A stretch of 64,000 nucleotides of DNA from Pedobacter cryoconitis (GTDB lineage: Bacteria > Bacteroidota > Bacteroidia > Sphingobacteriales > Sphingobacteriaceae). The position numbers were made by a program, and so were the translations under genes. A model generated the notes under the pieces. The model ran no database searches. It was not told the origin of the DNA and saw only the letters and a list, made by a program, of their open reading frames with translations. Where the stretch lies: the NCBI RefSeq assembly GCF_001590605.1, contig NZ_CP014504.1, positions 2,728,001 through 2,792,000 of the forward strand. Reading direction: 5' to 3'. This document shows, one piece after another, positions 9,716 through 21,800 of this stretch; the first letter of the stretch is position 1; each line of letters opens with the position of its first letter.

Positions 9716-10420
9716 ATGAAGAGCATTAAGTTACGTTATAATTACATCGTTTTAATAATTGCAGCTGTGCTATTGTCCAGTTGTGGTGATATGGATAAAA
9801 AGACTGATCAGACAGCAACAACACCGGTAAAAGATTCTGTTGAAGTAGCGCATCCAAAAAAACAAGGTCCGGTTAAACATATTCTGTTTTTCGGAACTAG
9901 TTTAACGGCTGGTTTAGGTGTAAATCCAGAACAGGCTTTTCCTGCGCTGATCCAGCAGAAAATTGATTCTTTACATTTATCCTATAAAGTAATTAATGGT
10001 GGTTTGAGCGGAGAAACTTCTGCAGCAGGAAAAAGCCGTATCAACTGGTTACTGAAACAACCAATTGATATTTTTGTCCTGGAATTAGGTGCAAATGATG
10101 GTTTAAGAGGTGTTCCTGTAGAAGAAACAGCAGCAAACTTACAAGCTGTAGTAGATCAGGTAAAAAAGAAATATCCAAAAGCGAAGTTAATGCTAACCGG
10201 GATGCAGATGCCCCCAAGTATGGGCGAAAAATATACCAAAGCTTTTGCGGCGATCTTCCCTGCCCTTGCTAAAAAAAATAAGATGGAATTCCTGCCTTTC
10301 TTGCTGAAGAACGTTGGTGGTATTCCTCGTTTAAACCAAAAAGACGGAATTCATCCAACACCAGAAGGCCACAAAATAGTTGCAGAGAATGTATGGGCGA
10401 AACTAAAACCTGAGTTGTAA
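9716..10420 (+). CDS. tesA: Arylesterase / lysophospholipase TesA-like lipoprotein (SGNH hydrolase)
   Basis: 234 residues. The N-terminus is a lipoprotein signal with lipobox LLSSC (Cys near residue 23), so it should be membrane-anchored rather than freely periplasmic like E. coli TesA. SGNH blocks are clear: block I ILFFGTSLTAGLG with the nucleophile Ser, block II NGGLSGETSAAG, block III ELGANDGLRG, and block V DGIHPTPEGH with catalytic Asp and His. The family hydrolyses acyl-thioesters, lysophospholipids and aryl esters. The gene is divergent from ybbAP, a conserved neighbourhood that suggests the ABC complex and the lipase act on the same lipid pool. A serine hydrolase gene follows after 12 bases. 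Confidence 0.88.
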   Translation: MKSIKLRYNYIVLIIAAVLLSSCGDMDKKTDQTATTPVKDSVEVAHPKKQGPVKHILFFGTSLTAGLGVNPEQAFPALIQQKIDSLHLSYKVINGGLSGETSAAGKSRINWLLKQPIDIFVLELGANDGLRGVPVEETAANLQAVVDQVKKKYPKAKLMLTGMQMPPSMGEKYTKAFAAIFPALAKKNKMEFLPFLLKNVGGIPRLNQKDGIHPTPEGHKIVAENVWAKLKPEL

Positions 10421-10432
10421 TTCCCTTGCCAT

Positions 10433-11797
10433 ATGAATCCTGAACAAATGATCATCCAGCTGGCCGGATTTTATAACCATGATCAGTTTTCTGAAATCTA
10501 TCTTTTGCATGCTGATGAATTTAAGCAGCATGTTGCTGAAAAGACGGTTATGGATTTTTACCATTACGATTTGAAACGAAGCCTTGGGGAAATTACTTCC
10601 TGGGAATTTATAAAGACTGAACAAGAGGTAGCTGAGTATCTTATAAATTTCAAATATGGGGAACTCTCTTTAAAGATAGCTTTAACAGCGGATGATTTGC
10701 TTGCTTTAGTAAATTGGGAACCAGTCCATCAGGAAGAGGAAATCTTAAATATCAGAGATCCACTGACCATTCTGTCTACTAATAGATTAACAACTCCACT
10801 GCAGTGCTTTATTGATCAGCAGGCTATTAAATATCTTCAGGACCCAAATAACAGGAGTCTGAGTATTGGTTTGATCCGGGGAACGCATACTGAAACGTTC
10901 TTTTATGGAGAGACACACCTGGATAATCATACTTTGCCAGACAGCCATTCTCTTTATGAGATTGGTTCAATTTCCAAAACTTTTACTGCTGTTATACTTA
11001 CGTATGCGATCAATCAGGGCAAAATCAAATTAAATGATGATATCAGAAAATACTTATCAGGGGATTATCAAAATCTGCAATTTGAGGGAACACCTATAAG
11101 AATTATAGATCTTTGCAACCATACTTCAGGTTTACCGGGTCTTCCTGAGAATTTTGATTCGCATTCGGATTACAAAGAGAAAAATCCATATCTGAATTAT
11201 TCGAAAGAAATGATTAATGAATATCTGAGCCGTTTTGTTGTGGAGGAACTTCCAGTAACAAGAGCCGAATATTCAAACCTTGGTTTTGCTATACTGGGGA
11301 TGATATTGGAAGATCTTTATCAATTGCCACTAGAAAAATTGCTTCAGGAAGTGATTACTTTTCCACTAGGAATGAACAATACAACTTATGAAATTCCTTT
11401 AACAAATCACAATTTACTTACAGGTTATGACCATGAAAATGGTGAAGAGGCAGGTTATTGGGATTTAGCTGCTTTTAAAGCTGCTGGAGGATTAAAGTCT
11501 GACCTTGAAGATATGTTAGTTTATCTTCGCGCAAATATCAATGCGTACAGTAAAGATTTTTCGTTCCCCCATCATCAAACTGATATCCAGCCAGGCTATG
11601 GGAGGGGGCTCGCCTGGGTTACCCAATTCTTTAATGATGATACTATTATCTGGCATAATGGAGGGACCGGCGGTTTCAGAAGTTACTGTGGTTTTATAAA
11701 GGAAAAGCAAACTGGCCTTGTTGTGCTGAGTAATTCAAGCAAAGATGTGGACGATATGGCAATGGAAATATTACTATATAGCCTTCAGGATCAATAA
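10433..11797 (+). CDS. Serine hydrolase, class C beta-lactamase fold, with extra N-terminal domain
   Basis: 454 residues with no signal peptide. The catalytic domain spans about 120-454: SxxK at 179-182 (EIGSISKTF), the YxN motif as YSN in EYSNLGFAIL, and a C-terminal HNGGTGGF block replacing KTG. This is typical of the beta-lactamase-related esterase / D-aminopeptidase group (Pfam Beta-lactamase, PF00144). Residues 1-100 form a separate small alpha/beta domain rich in charged residues, unlike a signal region; it resembles the small domains found before serine hydrolases in Bacteroidota, but I cannot name it. It lies 12 bases after tesA, so the two may be co-transcribed. The substrate is unknown; an esterase or peptidase role is more likely than antibiotic hydrolysis, given the apparent cytoplasmic location. 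Confidence 0.8.
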   Translation: MNPEQMIIQLAGFYNHDQFSEIYLLHADEFKQHVAEKTVMDFYHYDLKRSLGEITSWEFIKTEQEVAEYLINFKYGELSLKIALTADDLLALVNWEPVHQEEEILNIRDPLTILSTNRLTTPLQCFIDQQAIKYLQDPNNRSLSIGLIRGTHTETFFYGETHLDNHTLPDSHSLYEIGSISKTFTAVILTYAINQGKIKLNDDIRKYLSGDYQNLQFEGTPIRIIDLCNHTSGLPGLPENFDSHSDYKEKNPYLNYSKEMINEYLSRFVVEELPVTRAEYSNLGFAILGMILEDLYQLPLEKLLQEVITFPLGMNNTTYEIPLTNHNLLTGYDHENGEEAGYWDLAAFKAAGGLKSDLEDMLVYLRANINAYSKDFSFPHHQTDIQPGYGRGLAWVTQFFNDDTIIWHNGGTGGFRSYCGFIKEKQTGLVVLSNSSKDVDDMAMEILLYSLQDQ

Positions 11798-11806
11798 CAA
11801 CCTGGT

Positions 11807-12811
11807 TTAGAATACTCTTGGGCAGATAGATGCTTTAGGTGCTTTTCCGAAAGCTATCCCTACAGTAATTTCATGTGTTCCAGATTGGTAACCATTGAGT
11901 TTAGAGAGTGCATAATCATAAGAATAACCTATTCTGAAGCGTTCATTCACATAAAACTGGGCAATTCCAATCAGTGCGGCCTGACTGGCCACATCAGTAT
12001 TTTGATATTCTTTTTTAAAGGCTTTAACACTTGTGCGGTACCCTCCGCCAAGCCAGACTTTATCATTGAATATAGCCATGATATTAAAATCTGCATTGGT
12101 AGGACCTTTAAAATCTTCTCTGATCATCACGCTTGGCCTGAACCTCAAATCTGTAGAGGCATTGATCAATGCACCTGCCACAAAGTACATATGCCTGGTG
12201 CGGACAATGTTATCAGCAATATTTGTACTTCTTCTGTAATCATCAACAGATTTACTATTTGATAACAGGTTAAGGGCAGATATACCCGCATACCAATAGG
12301 GTGTAGTATAATATATACCTGCACGGAAATCCGGGGCAATTTTACTGGAACCTCCTGTTGGAACTGAGCCATCCCCTCCATCAACTGTAGTCAGCGCACT
12401 TCCATCTAAGCCGTATTGTGCTGCTCCTACCCCTAAACCGAAACTCAAGCGACGCGTATCTGCTCCATCAAGTTGTATCCGGAAGGCATAATTCAAGGTG
12501 ATTGAATTGGAAGTTTGAGGGCCTAATTTATCGGAAGTGATTTGCACACCAACTCCATGTTTAGTGGTCTGCGGATCTAAAATCCCGTCAATAGAGATTT
12601 GTCCGGTTTTAGGTGCCCCTTGAATCCCTACCCATTGGTTACGCAACGCCATTTGAGCAAACCATTCTTCTTTGTATCCTGCGTATGCGGGATTTACACT
12701 CAGGGTATTGAATATATATTGGGAGAACTGAATATTTTGCTGCGCAGAAGCATGACCGGTTAATAAACCGATTGAGCAAATAAGCAGTAATATTTTATAC
12801 AGTTTCTTCAT
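11807..12811 (-). CDS. PorP/SprF family type IX secretion membrane protein
   Basis: 334 residues with a signal peptide ending near ASAQQ. The family opening QNIQFSQYIFNTLSVNPAYAG follows at once. The rest is a run of amphipathic beta-strands ending in RIGYSYDYAL and GTHEITVGIAF, consistent with an outer-membrane beta-barrel. PorP/SprF proteins are usually encoded beside large cargo proteins carrying type B T9SS signals and are thought to help secrete or attach those partners. Here the ATG shares one base with the stop codon of the 4224-residue gene (TAATG), so the pair is translationally coupled and almost certainly functions together. Confidence 0.92.
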   Translation of the reverse strand: MKKLYKILLLICSIGLLTGHASAQQNIQFSQYIFNTLSVNPAYAGYKEEWFAQMALRNQWVGIQGAPKTGQISIDGILDPQTTKHGVGVQITSDKLGPQTSNSITLNYAFRIQLDGADTRRLSFGLGVGAAQYGLDGSALTTVDGGDGSVPTGGSSKIAPDFRAGIYYTTPYWYAGISALNLLSNSKSVDDYRRSTNIADNIVRTRHMYFVAGALINASTDLRFRPSVMIREDFKGPTNADFNIMAIFNDKVWLGGGYRTSVKAFKKEYQNTDVASQAALIGIAQFYVNERFRIGYSYDYALSKLNGYQSGTHEITVGIAFGKAPKASICPRVF

Positions 12812-15800
12812 TATCTTTTTATAAGTATCCAGCCATTTTTATTCACCTTACTTCCGGCTTTTTTCAAGGTGATGACATAATAGTAAGTTCCTTCTGTTAA
12901 CCCGGAGCCATCCCATTCATCCAGGTAATTGTTATTTCTGTAAACTTCATTACCCCAGCGGTTGAACACCATCAGTTCAATGCCATCAAAACTTTCTCTT
13001 CCAATAATTTTGAAAGTATCATTTTTACCATCTCCGTTTGGAGTGATCGTATTTGGAATGAATAAGTCGATTGGAATAACAGTAATGGTTACAGTAGCTC
13101 TGTTACTTTTGTTTGGCGTCCCGGTTTTATAATCATAGATATAATAAGTGAATTCATCTTTCCCTGAATACCCCTTGTTTGGAGTATAAGTAACAGTTCC
13201 ATCCGTATGCACGTCTAACCTTCCGTTTGATGGTTGTGTATTTTCTATACTTGCTTTATTCAGGCCATTTAGTGAGGCTATATCATTTCCTGCAATATGA
13301 ATCACAATAGTCTGATTAATCTGAACTTCGGCTTTATCATCTAATGCCTGCGGTGCATCTACAATAATGTGAACGGTTGGCTCATCATTATTCGCTTGTG
13401 TGCCTGAAATATCAGAAACAGGATCACCAGATGGCGTATTTCCTTTAACAGTCGCAGTATTGACGACCCTTCCATCTCTTTTTTCTTCATCAGATATTTT
13501 ATAAGTTGCGGTAACTGTGATCGATGCTCCTGCAGCAATTTCATTAGTTCCCAGGTTTATTTGTCCACCAATTTTGGTGTCCATCAGATTCAGGTTATAG
13601 AGTTTCACTCTTCCGTTATTCGTTATTTTGAAAGTGTAAATGATCGTAGAGAAGTCACTACGGATCACGCCTGTTTTAACCAGTACGATTGATCCGCTGG
13701 TTACAATATCAACTGTGGCAACCGCTATTAAAGGGGTTGATATTTCTGCTGTGGTCAAGCTTGCCGTGTTAATGATTTTACCCGATCTTGCATTTGGTTT
13801 CCCATTTTCATCGATGTCTGTTTGAGTAACACGGTAAGTTCCTGTATATACCCATGATTCATTAGCTTCCAGAATTCCATTTCCATTATCTCCGTAAACC
13901 GGGCCTCTTAATAAACCTCCTAAAAATGGATCTGTTACCTGAACATTAGTGTGGTTGGCTGTACCTGTATTTTTTACTGTGATAGTATATTGTATCTGGT
14001 CTCCTGTTGCTGAAACAACGTTTACATTTGCAGTTTTTGTAATAGTCAAACTGCTGCATACCGGTACATTAATAGTAACAGTAAAAGTTTTTCCAGGACA
14101 GCCTCCTGTAACTGAAGTTGGGGTAACGGTATAGATGATTTGCTGAGGGTTATGACTTGTATTAATTAAAGTTGCGCTGATGTTATTTCCTGAGCCATTA
14201 TTCAATCCTCTAACGTTATTATTTGGGGCAACTGTCCATGTAAATGTTGCTGGAACTGAATTCCCTCCATTTGCAGTATTATTCACATTGTCTTGCAGAT
14301 TGTACTGAATGCTGTTATTTGTGCAAGTCAAACTGCTAATGACGTCATTAAAGCCAATTGGATCAGGACTGATAATTATTGTTCCGCTAAGTTGCTGGGT
14401 TTGACATAAACCGGTAGTACTAACAATATAGTTGAATGTTCCTGATTGCGTTGGAACGCCGTTTATTTTAAGCTGATTGTTGTTGTATGACCACATTAAT
14501 CCTGCTGGCAGGCCAGTTACTGTTGCATTTATCGCATTTGTAGTTTGATAGGTAATGGTTTGCAGATTATTACTATTTACACATAATGTTTGACTTGCGG
14601 TCTGAGATGAAGAGATTAATTGTAAGGTTGTATTTGGATTTACTTGAATTATACCACTAAGAGTTACTGATGCACAGCCTCCGGTAGTAGTTACAGTATA
14701 AGGAAAAGTTCCTGATATTGAAGGTGTACCTGTAATGATCAATTCTTTCGTATCAGGATTATAGGTTCCGTTTAGTCCTGCTGGAAGGGCTGATGTTGTT
14801 GCACCTGTAGCATTTGTTATTTTGTAAATTATCGGATTAACTGGCGTATTCAGACATAAGACTGGTTGATCACTTCCTGCTGGAGAAGTAAGTTCCATCA
14901 TCGCATTTGGATATACCTTGAGCTGTGCTTGAAGTTCTTGAGTACCACAGTCTCCGGTAGCGGCTATTGTATAGAGGAATGTTCCTGATTGCGAAGGAAT
15001 TCCGCTGATGGTCAATACGCCGTTTGCATAGTTTTGGATTAAGCCTGGTGGAAGGTTAGTTGCAATTGCGGTTCCATTGCTTACAGTGTAAGTAGCGTTT
15101 GAAATTGGTGTATTGATGCAGGTTGATTGGTTATTGCTGCCAGTGGTTAATACCAGTTCAACGTTTGGTTTGACTAAGATTTTCCCGGTTATGTTTGCTG
15201 ATTTACAGTCTCCTGTTGCGGTGATTGTATAAGTGATCAGGCCGGCTGTGGATGGCGTTCCGGTGATGGTGAATTTGCCTGTTGCAGGATCGTAATTTGA
15301 TGTCAGTCCTGCTGGTAAGCCTGTAATCGTAGCATTTTTACCATTAGTTGTTTGGTATTCGATTTGTACAATCGTTTTATTTACACACAATTCCTGACGG
15401 TCAGTGTTCACTGCTGAAGTTAAAGCAATCGTTACATCTGGTTTAACGATTAAATTACCTTCAACTACCGCAAGCTGGCAATCACCGGTAGCTGTGATTT
15501 TATAATTTAGTGTACCTACTGCAGTTGGTGCTCCGCTGATCGTGATCTTATTGCCAGCCTGAATCCAGTTTACTCCAGCTGGCAGGTTCATGACCGTAAT
15601 GGCAGTTTCATTTGCTACCGTATAAACGATAGGCTCAATCGCTGTGTTGATACAAACTATCTGGTCTTTTGCTCCTGAAAGCAATACAAGAGAAACATCG
15701 GGTTTAACTGTTAAATCGCCTTCTGCAATAGCAGGCTGACAATCCCCTGTCGCTGTGATTTTATAATGTAATGCACCTGATACTGTTGGTGTACCACTGA

Positions 15801-18800
15801 TCGTGATCTTTCCATTCTCACGCTTCCAGATTATTCCTGCCGGAAGGTTCTCAACTGTAGCCCCTGTTTCATTTGCCACCGTATAAACGACAGGCTCAAT
15901 CGCCACATTAACACATACAATCTGGTCTTTAGCACCAGATAATAATGTTAATGAAACATCAGGTTTAACTGTTAAATCTCCTTCAGCAATAGCAGGCTGA
16001 CAATCACCTGTCGCTGTGATTTTATAATGCAATGTACCTGAAACCGTTGGTGTACCACTGATTGTGATCTTGCCATTCTCACGCTTCCATATTATTCCTG
16101 CCGGAAGGTTCTCAACTGTAGCCCCTGTTTCATTTGTTACTGTATAAACGATAGGCTCAATTGCTGTGTTGATACAAATCGTCTGGTCTTTTGCTCCTGA
16201 AAGCAATACAAGAGAAACATCTGGTTTAACTGTTAAATCGCCTTCTGCAATAGCAGGCTGACAATCTCCTGTGGCAGTGATCTTATAATGTAATGCACCT
16301 GATAATGTTGGTGTACCGCTAATTATGATCTTGCCATTCTCACGCTTCCAGATTATTCCTGCCGAAAGGTTCTCAACTGTAGCCCCTGTTGCATTTGCTA
16401 CTGTATAAATGATAGGCTCAATCGCTGTGTTGATACAGATCATCTGGTCTTTTGCTCCTGAAAGCAATACAAGAGAAACATCAGGTTTAACTGTTAAATC
16501 CCCTTCAGCAATAGCAGGCTGACATCCCCCTGTAGCTGTGATGTTATAATGTAATGTTCCAGATACCGTTGGTGTACCACTAATCGTAACCTTATTACCT
16601 GCCTGAATCCAGTTTACTCCAGCTGGAAGGTTCACAACCGTAATGGCAGTTTCATTTGCAACCGTATAAACGATAGGCTCAATCGCCACATTGATACACA
16701 CGGCCTGGTCTTTAGCACCAGATAATAATGTTAATGAAACATCTGGTTTAACCGTTAAGTCCCCCTCAGCAATAGCAGGCTGACAATTCCCTGTAGCTGT
16801 GATTTTATAATGTAATGTTCCAGATACCGTTGGCGTACCATTAATCGTAACCTTATTACCTGCCTGAATCCAGTTTACTCCAGCTGGCAGGTTCACAACC
16901 GTAACGGCAGTTTCATTTGCAACCGTATAAACGATAGGTTCAATCGCCACATTGATACAGATCGTCTGGTCTTTAGCACCAGATAATAATGTTAATGAAA
17001 CATCTGGTTTAACAGTTAAATCGCCTTCTGCAATAGCAGGCTGACAATCCCCTGTCGCTGTAATTTTATAATGTAATGTACCTGAAACCGTTGGTGTTCC
17101 ACTGATTGTGATCTTCCCATTCTCACGCTTCCAGATTATTCCCGCAGGAAGGTTCTCAACTGTAGCACCTGTTTCGTTCGCAACCGTATAAACGATAGGC
17201 TCAATCGCTGTGTTGATACAAATCGTCTGATCTTTTGCTCCTGAAAATAACACAAGAGAAACATCCGGTTTAACTGTTAAATCTCCTTCAGCAATAGCTG
17301 ACTGACAATCCCCTGTAGCTGTAATTTTATAATGTAATGCACCTGATACTGTTGGTGTACCGCTAATCGTGATCTTGCCATTCTCACGCTTCCAGATTAT
17401 TCCTGCCGGAAGGTTCTCAACTGTAGCCCCTGTTGTTTCATTTGCTACAGTATAAATGATAGACTCAATCGCTGTGTTGATACAAATCGCCTGGTCTTTT
17501 GCTCCTGAAAGCAATACAAGAGAAACATTCGGTTTAACTGTTAAGTCCCCCTCAGCAATAGCAGGCTGACAATTCCCTGTCGCTGTGATCTTATAATGTA
17601 ATGTTCCAGATACCGTTGGCGTACCGCTAATCGTGACCTTATTACCTGCCTGAATCCAGTTTACTCCAGCTGGAAGGTTCACAACCGTAACGACAGTTTC
17701 ATTTGCTACAGTATAAACGATAGGCTCAATCGCTGTGTTGATACAGATCGTCTGGTCTTTTGCTCCTGAAAGTAACACAAGAGAAACATCTGGTTTAACA
17801 GTTAAGTCCCCCTCAGCAATAGCAGGCTGACAATTCCCAGTCGCTGTGATTTTATAATGTAATGTTCCAGATACCGTTGGCGTACCGCTAATCGTGACCT
17901 TATTACCTGCCTGAATCCAGTTTACTCCAGCTGGAAGGTTCACAACCGTAACGGCAGTTTCATTTGCAACCGTATAAACGATAGGCTCAATCGCTGTGTT
18001 GATACAAATCGTCTGATCTTTTGCTCCTGAAAGTAAAACAAGAGAAACATTCGGTTTAACCGTTAAGTCCCCCTCAGCAATAGCAGGCTGACAATTCCCA
18101 GTCGCTGTGATTTTATAATGTAATGTTCCAGATACCGTTGGCGTACCATTAATCGTAACCTTATTACCTGCCTGAATCCAGTTTACTCCAGCTGGAAGGT
18201 TCACAACCGTAACGGCAGTTTCATTTGTAACCGTATAAACGATAGGTTCAATCGCCACATTGATACACACGGCTTGGTCTTTAGCACCAGATAATAATGT
18301 TAATGAAACATCAGGTTTAACCGTTAAGTCCCCCTCAGCAATAGCAGGCTGACAATTCCCAGTCGCTGTGATTTTATAATGTAATGTTCCAGATACCGTT
18401 GGCGTACCGCTAATCGTCACCTTATTACCTGCCTGAATCCAGTTTACTCCAGCTGGAAGGTTCACAACCGTAACGGCAGTTTCATTTGCAACCGTATAAA
18501 CGATAGGCTCAATCGCTGTGTTGATACAAATCGTCTGATCTTTTGCTCCTGAAAGTAAAACAAGAGAAACATTCGGTTTAACCGTTAAGTCCCCCTCAGC
18601 AATAGCAGGCTGACAATCCCCTGTCGCTGTGATCTTATAATGTAATGTACCTGAAACCGTTGGTGTACCACTAATCGTGACTTTATTACCTGCCTGAATC
18701 CAGTTTACTCCAGCTGGAAGGTTCACAACCGTAACGGCAGTTTCATTTGCTACCGTATAAACGATAGGCTCAATCGCTGTGTTGATACACACCGCCTGGT

Positions 18801-21800
18801 CTTTAGCACCAGATAATAATGTTAATGAAACATCTGGTTTAACCGTTAAGTCCCCCTCAGCAATAGCAGGCAGACAATTCCCTGTTGCTGTGATCTTATA
18901 ATGTAATGTTCCAGATACCGTTGGCGTACCGCTAATCGTGACCTTATTACCTGCCTGAATCCAGTTTACTCCAGCTGGCAGGTTCACAACCGTAATGGCA
19001 GTTTCATTTGCAACCGTATAAACGATAGGCTCAATCGCCACATTGATACACACGGCCTGGTTTTTAGCACCAGATAATAATGTTAATGAAACATCCGGTT
19101 TAACAGTTAAATCCCCTTCAGCAATAGCAGGCTGACATCCCCCTGTAGCTGTGATTTTATAATGTAATGTTCCAGATACCGTTGGCGTACCGCTAATCGT
19201 AACCTTATTACCTGCCTGAATCCAGTTTACTCCAGCTGGCAGGTTCACAACCATAACGGCAGTTTCATTTGCAACCGTATAAACGATAGGTTCAATCGCC
19301 ACATTAACACATACAATCTGGTCATTAGCACCAGATAATAATGTTAATGAAACATCAGGTTTAACAGTTAAATCGCCTTCTGCAATAGCAGGCTGACAAT
19401 CCCCTGTCGCTGTAATTTTATAATGTAATGTACCTGGAACCGTTGGTGTTCCGCTGATTGTGATCTTTCCATTCTCACGCTTCCAGATTATTCCTGCCGG
19501 AAGGTTCTCAACTGTAGCACCTGTTTCGTTCGCAACCGTATAAACGATAGGCTCAATCGCTGTGTTGATACAAATCGTCTGATCTTTTGCTCCTGAAAGT
19601 AACACAAGAGAAACATCCGGTTTAACCGTTAAATCTCCTTCAGCAATAGCTGACTGACAATCCCCTGTCGCTGTGATCTTATAATGTAATGAACCTGTTG
19701 CAGTTGGTGTACCGCTAATCGTGATCTTGCCATTCTCACGCTTCCAGATTATTCCTGCCGAAAGGTTCTCAACTGTAGCCCCTGTTTCATTTGCAACCGT
19801 ATAAACGATGGGCTCAATCGCTCTGTTGATACAAATCGTCTGATCTTTTGCTCCTGAAAGTAACACAAGAGAAACATCTGGTTTAACCGTTAAGTCCCCC
19901 TCAGCAATAGCAGGCAGACAATTCCCTGTTGCTGTGATCTTATAATGTAATGTTCCAGATACCGTTGGCGTACCGCTAATCGTGACCTTATTACTTGCCT
20001 GAATCCAGTTTACTCCAGCTGGAAGGTTCACAACCGTAACGGCAGTTTCATTTGCAACCGTATAAACGATAGGCTCAATCGCTGTGTTGATACACACGGC
20101 CTGGTTTTTAGCACCAGATAATAATGTTAATGAAACATCTGGTTTAACAGTTAAATCTCCTTCAGCAATAGCAGGCTGACAATTCCCTGTCGCTGTGATC
20201 TTATAATGTAATGTACCTGAAACCGTTGGCGTACCACTAATCGTAACCTTATTACCTGTCTGAATCCAGTTTACTCCAGCTGGCAGGCTCACAACCGTAA
20301 CGGCAGTTTCATTTGCAACCGTATAAACGATAGGTTCAATTGCCACATTGATACAAATCGTCTGGTCTTTTGCTCCTGAAAGTAACACAAGAGAAACATC
20401 CGGTTTAACAGTTAAATCCCCTTCAGCAACAGCAGGCTGACATCCCCCTGTCGCTGTAATTTTATAATGTAATGTACCTGGAACCGTTGGTGTTCCGCTG
20501 ATTGTGATCTTTCCATTCTCACGCTTCCAGATTATTCCTGCCGGAAGATTCTCAACTGTAGCACCTGTTTCATTTGCTACAGTATAAATGATAGGCTCAA
20601 TCGCTGTGTTGATACAGATCGTCTGGTCTTTTGCTCCTGAAAGCAATACAAGAGAAACATCAGGTTTAACTGTTAAATCTCCCTCAGCAATAGCAGGCTG
20701 ACAATTCCCTGTCGCTGTGATCTTATAATGTAATGAACCTGTTGCAGTTGGTCTACCGCTAATCGTGATCTTGCCATTCTCACGCTTCCAGATTATTCCT
20801 GCCGGAAGGTTCTCAACTGTAGCCCCTGTTTCATTTGCAACCGTATAAACGATGGGCTCAATCGCTGTGTTGATACAGATCGTCTGGTCTTTTGCTCCTG
20901 AAAGTAACACAAGAGAAACATCTGGTTTAACCGTTAAGTCCCCCTCAGCAATAGCAGGCAGACAATTCCCTGTTGCAGTGATCTTATAATGTAATGTACC
21001 TGAAACCGTTGGTGTACCACTAATCGTAACCTTATTACCTGCCTGAATCCAGTTTACTCCAGCTGGCAGGTTCACAACCGTAACGGCAGTTTCATTTGCA
21101 ACCGTATAAACGATAGGTTCAATCACCACATTAATACATACAATCTGGTCTTTAGCACCAGATAATAATGTTAATGAAACATCAGGTTTAACCGTTAAGT
21201 CCCCCTCAGCAATAGCAGGCTGACAATTCCCAGTCGCTGTGATTTTATAATGTAATGTTCCAGATACCGTTGGCGTACCATTAATCGTAACCTTATTACC
21301 TGCCTGAATCCAGTTTACTCCAGCTGGCAGGTTCACAACCGTAACGGCAGTTTCATTTGCAACCGTATAAACGATAGGCTCAATCGCTGTGTTGATACAC
21401 ACGGCTTGGTCTTTAGCACCAGATAATAATGTTAATGAAACATCCGGTTTAACCGTTAAGTCCCCCTCAGCAATAGCAGGCTGACAATTCCCAGTCGCTG
21501 TGATTTTATAATGTAATGTTCCAGATACCGTTGGCGTACCGCTAATCGTCACCTTATTACCTGCCTGAATCCAGTTTACTCCAGCTGGAAGGTTCACAAC
21601 CGTAACGGCAGTTTCATTTGCAACCGTATAAACGATAGGCTCAATCGCTGTGTTGATACAAATCGTCTGATCTTTTGCTCCTGAAAACAAAACAAGAGAA
21701 ACATTCGGTTTAACCGTTAAGTCCCCCTCAGCAATAGCAGGCTGACAATTCCCTGTCGCTGTGATCTTATAATGTAATGTACCTGAAACCGTTGGTGTAC

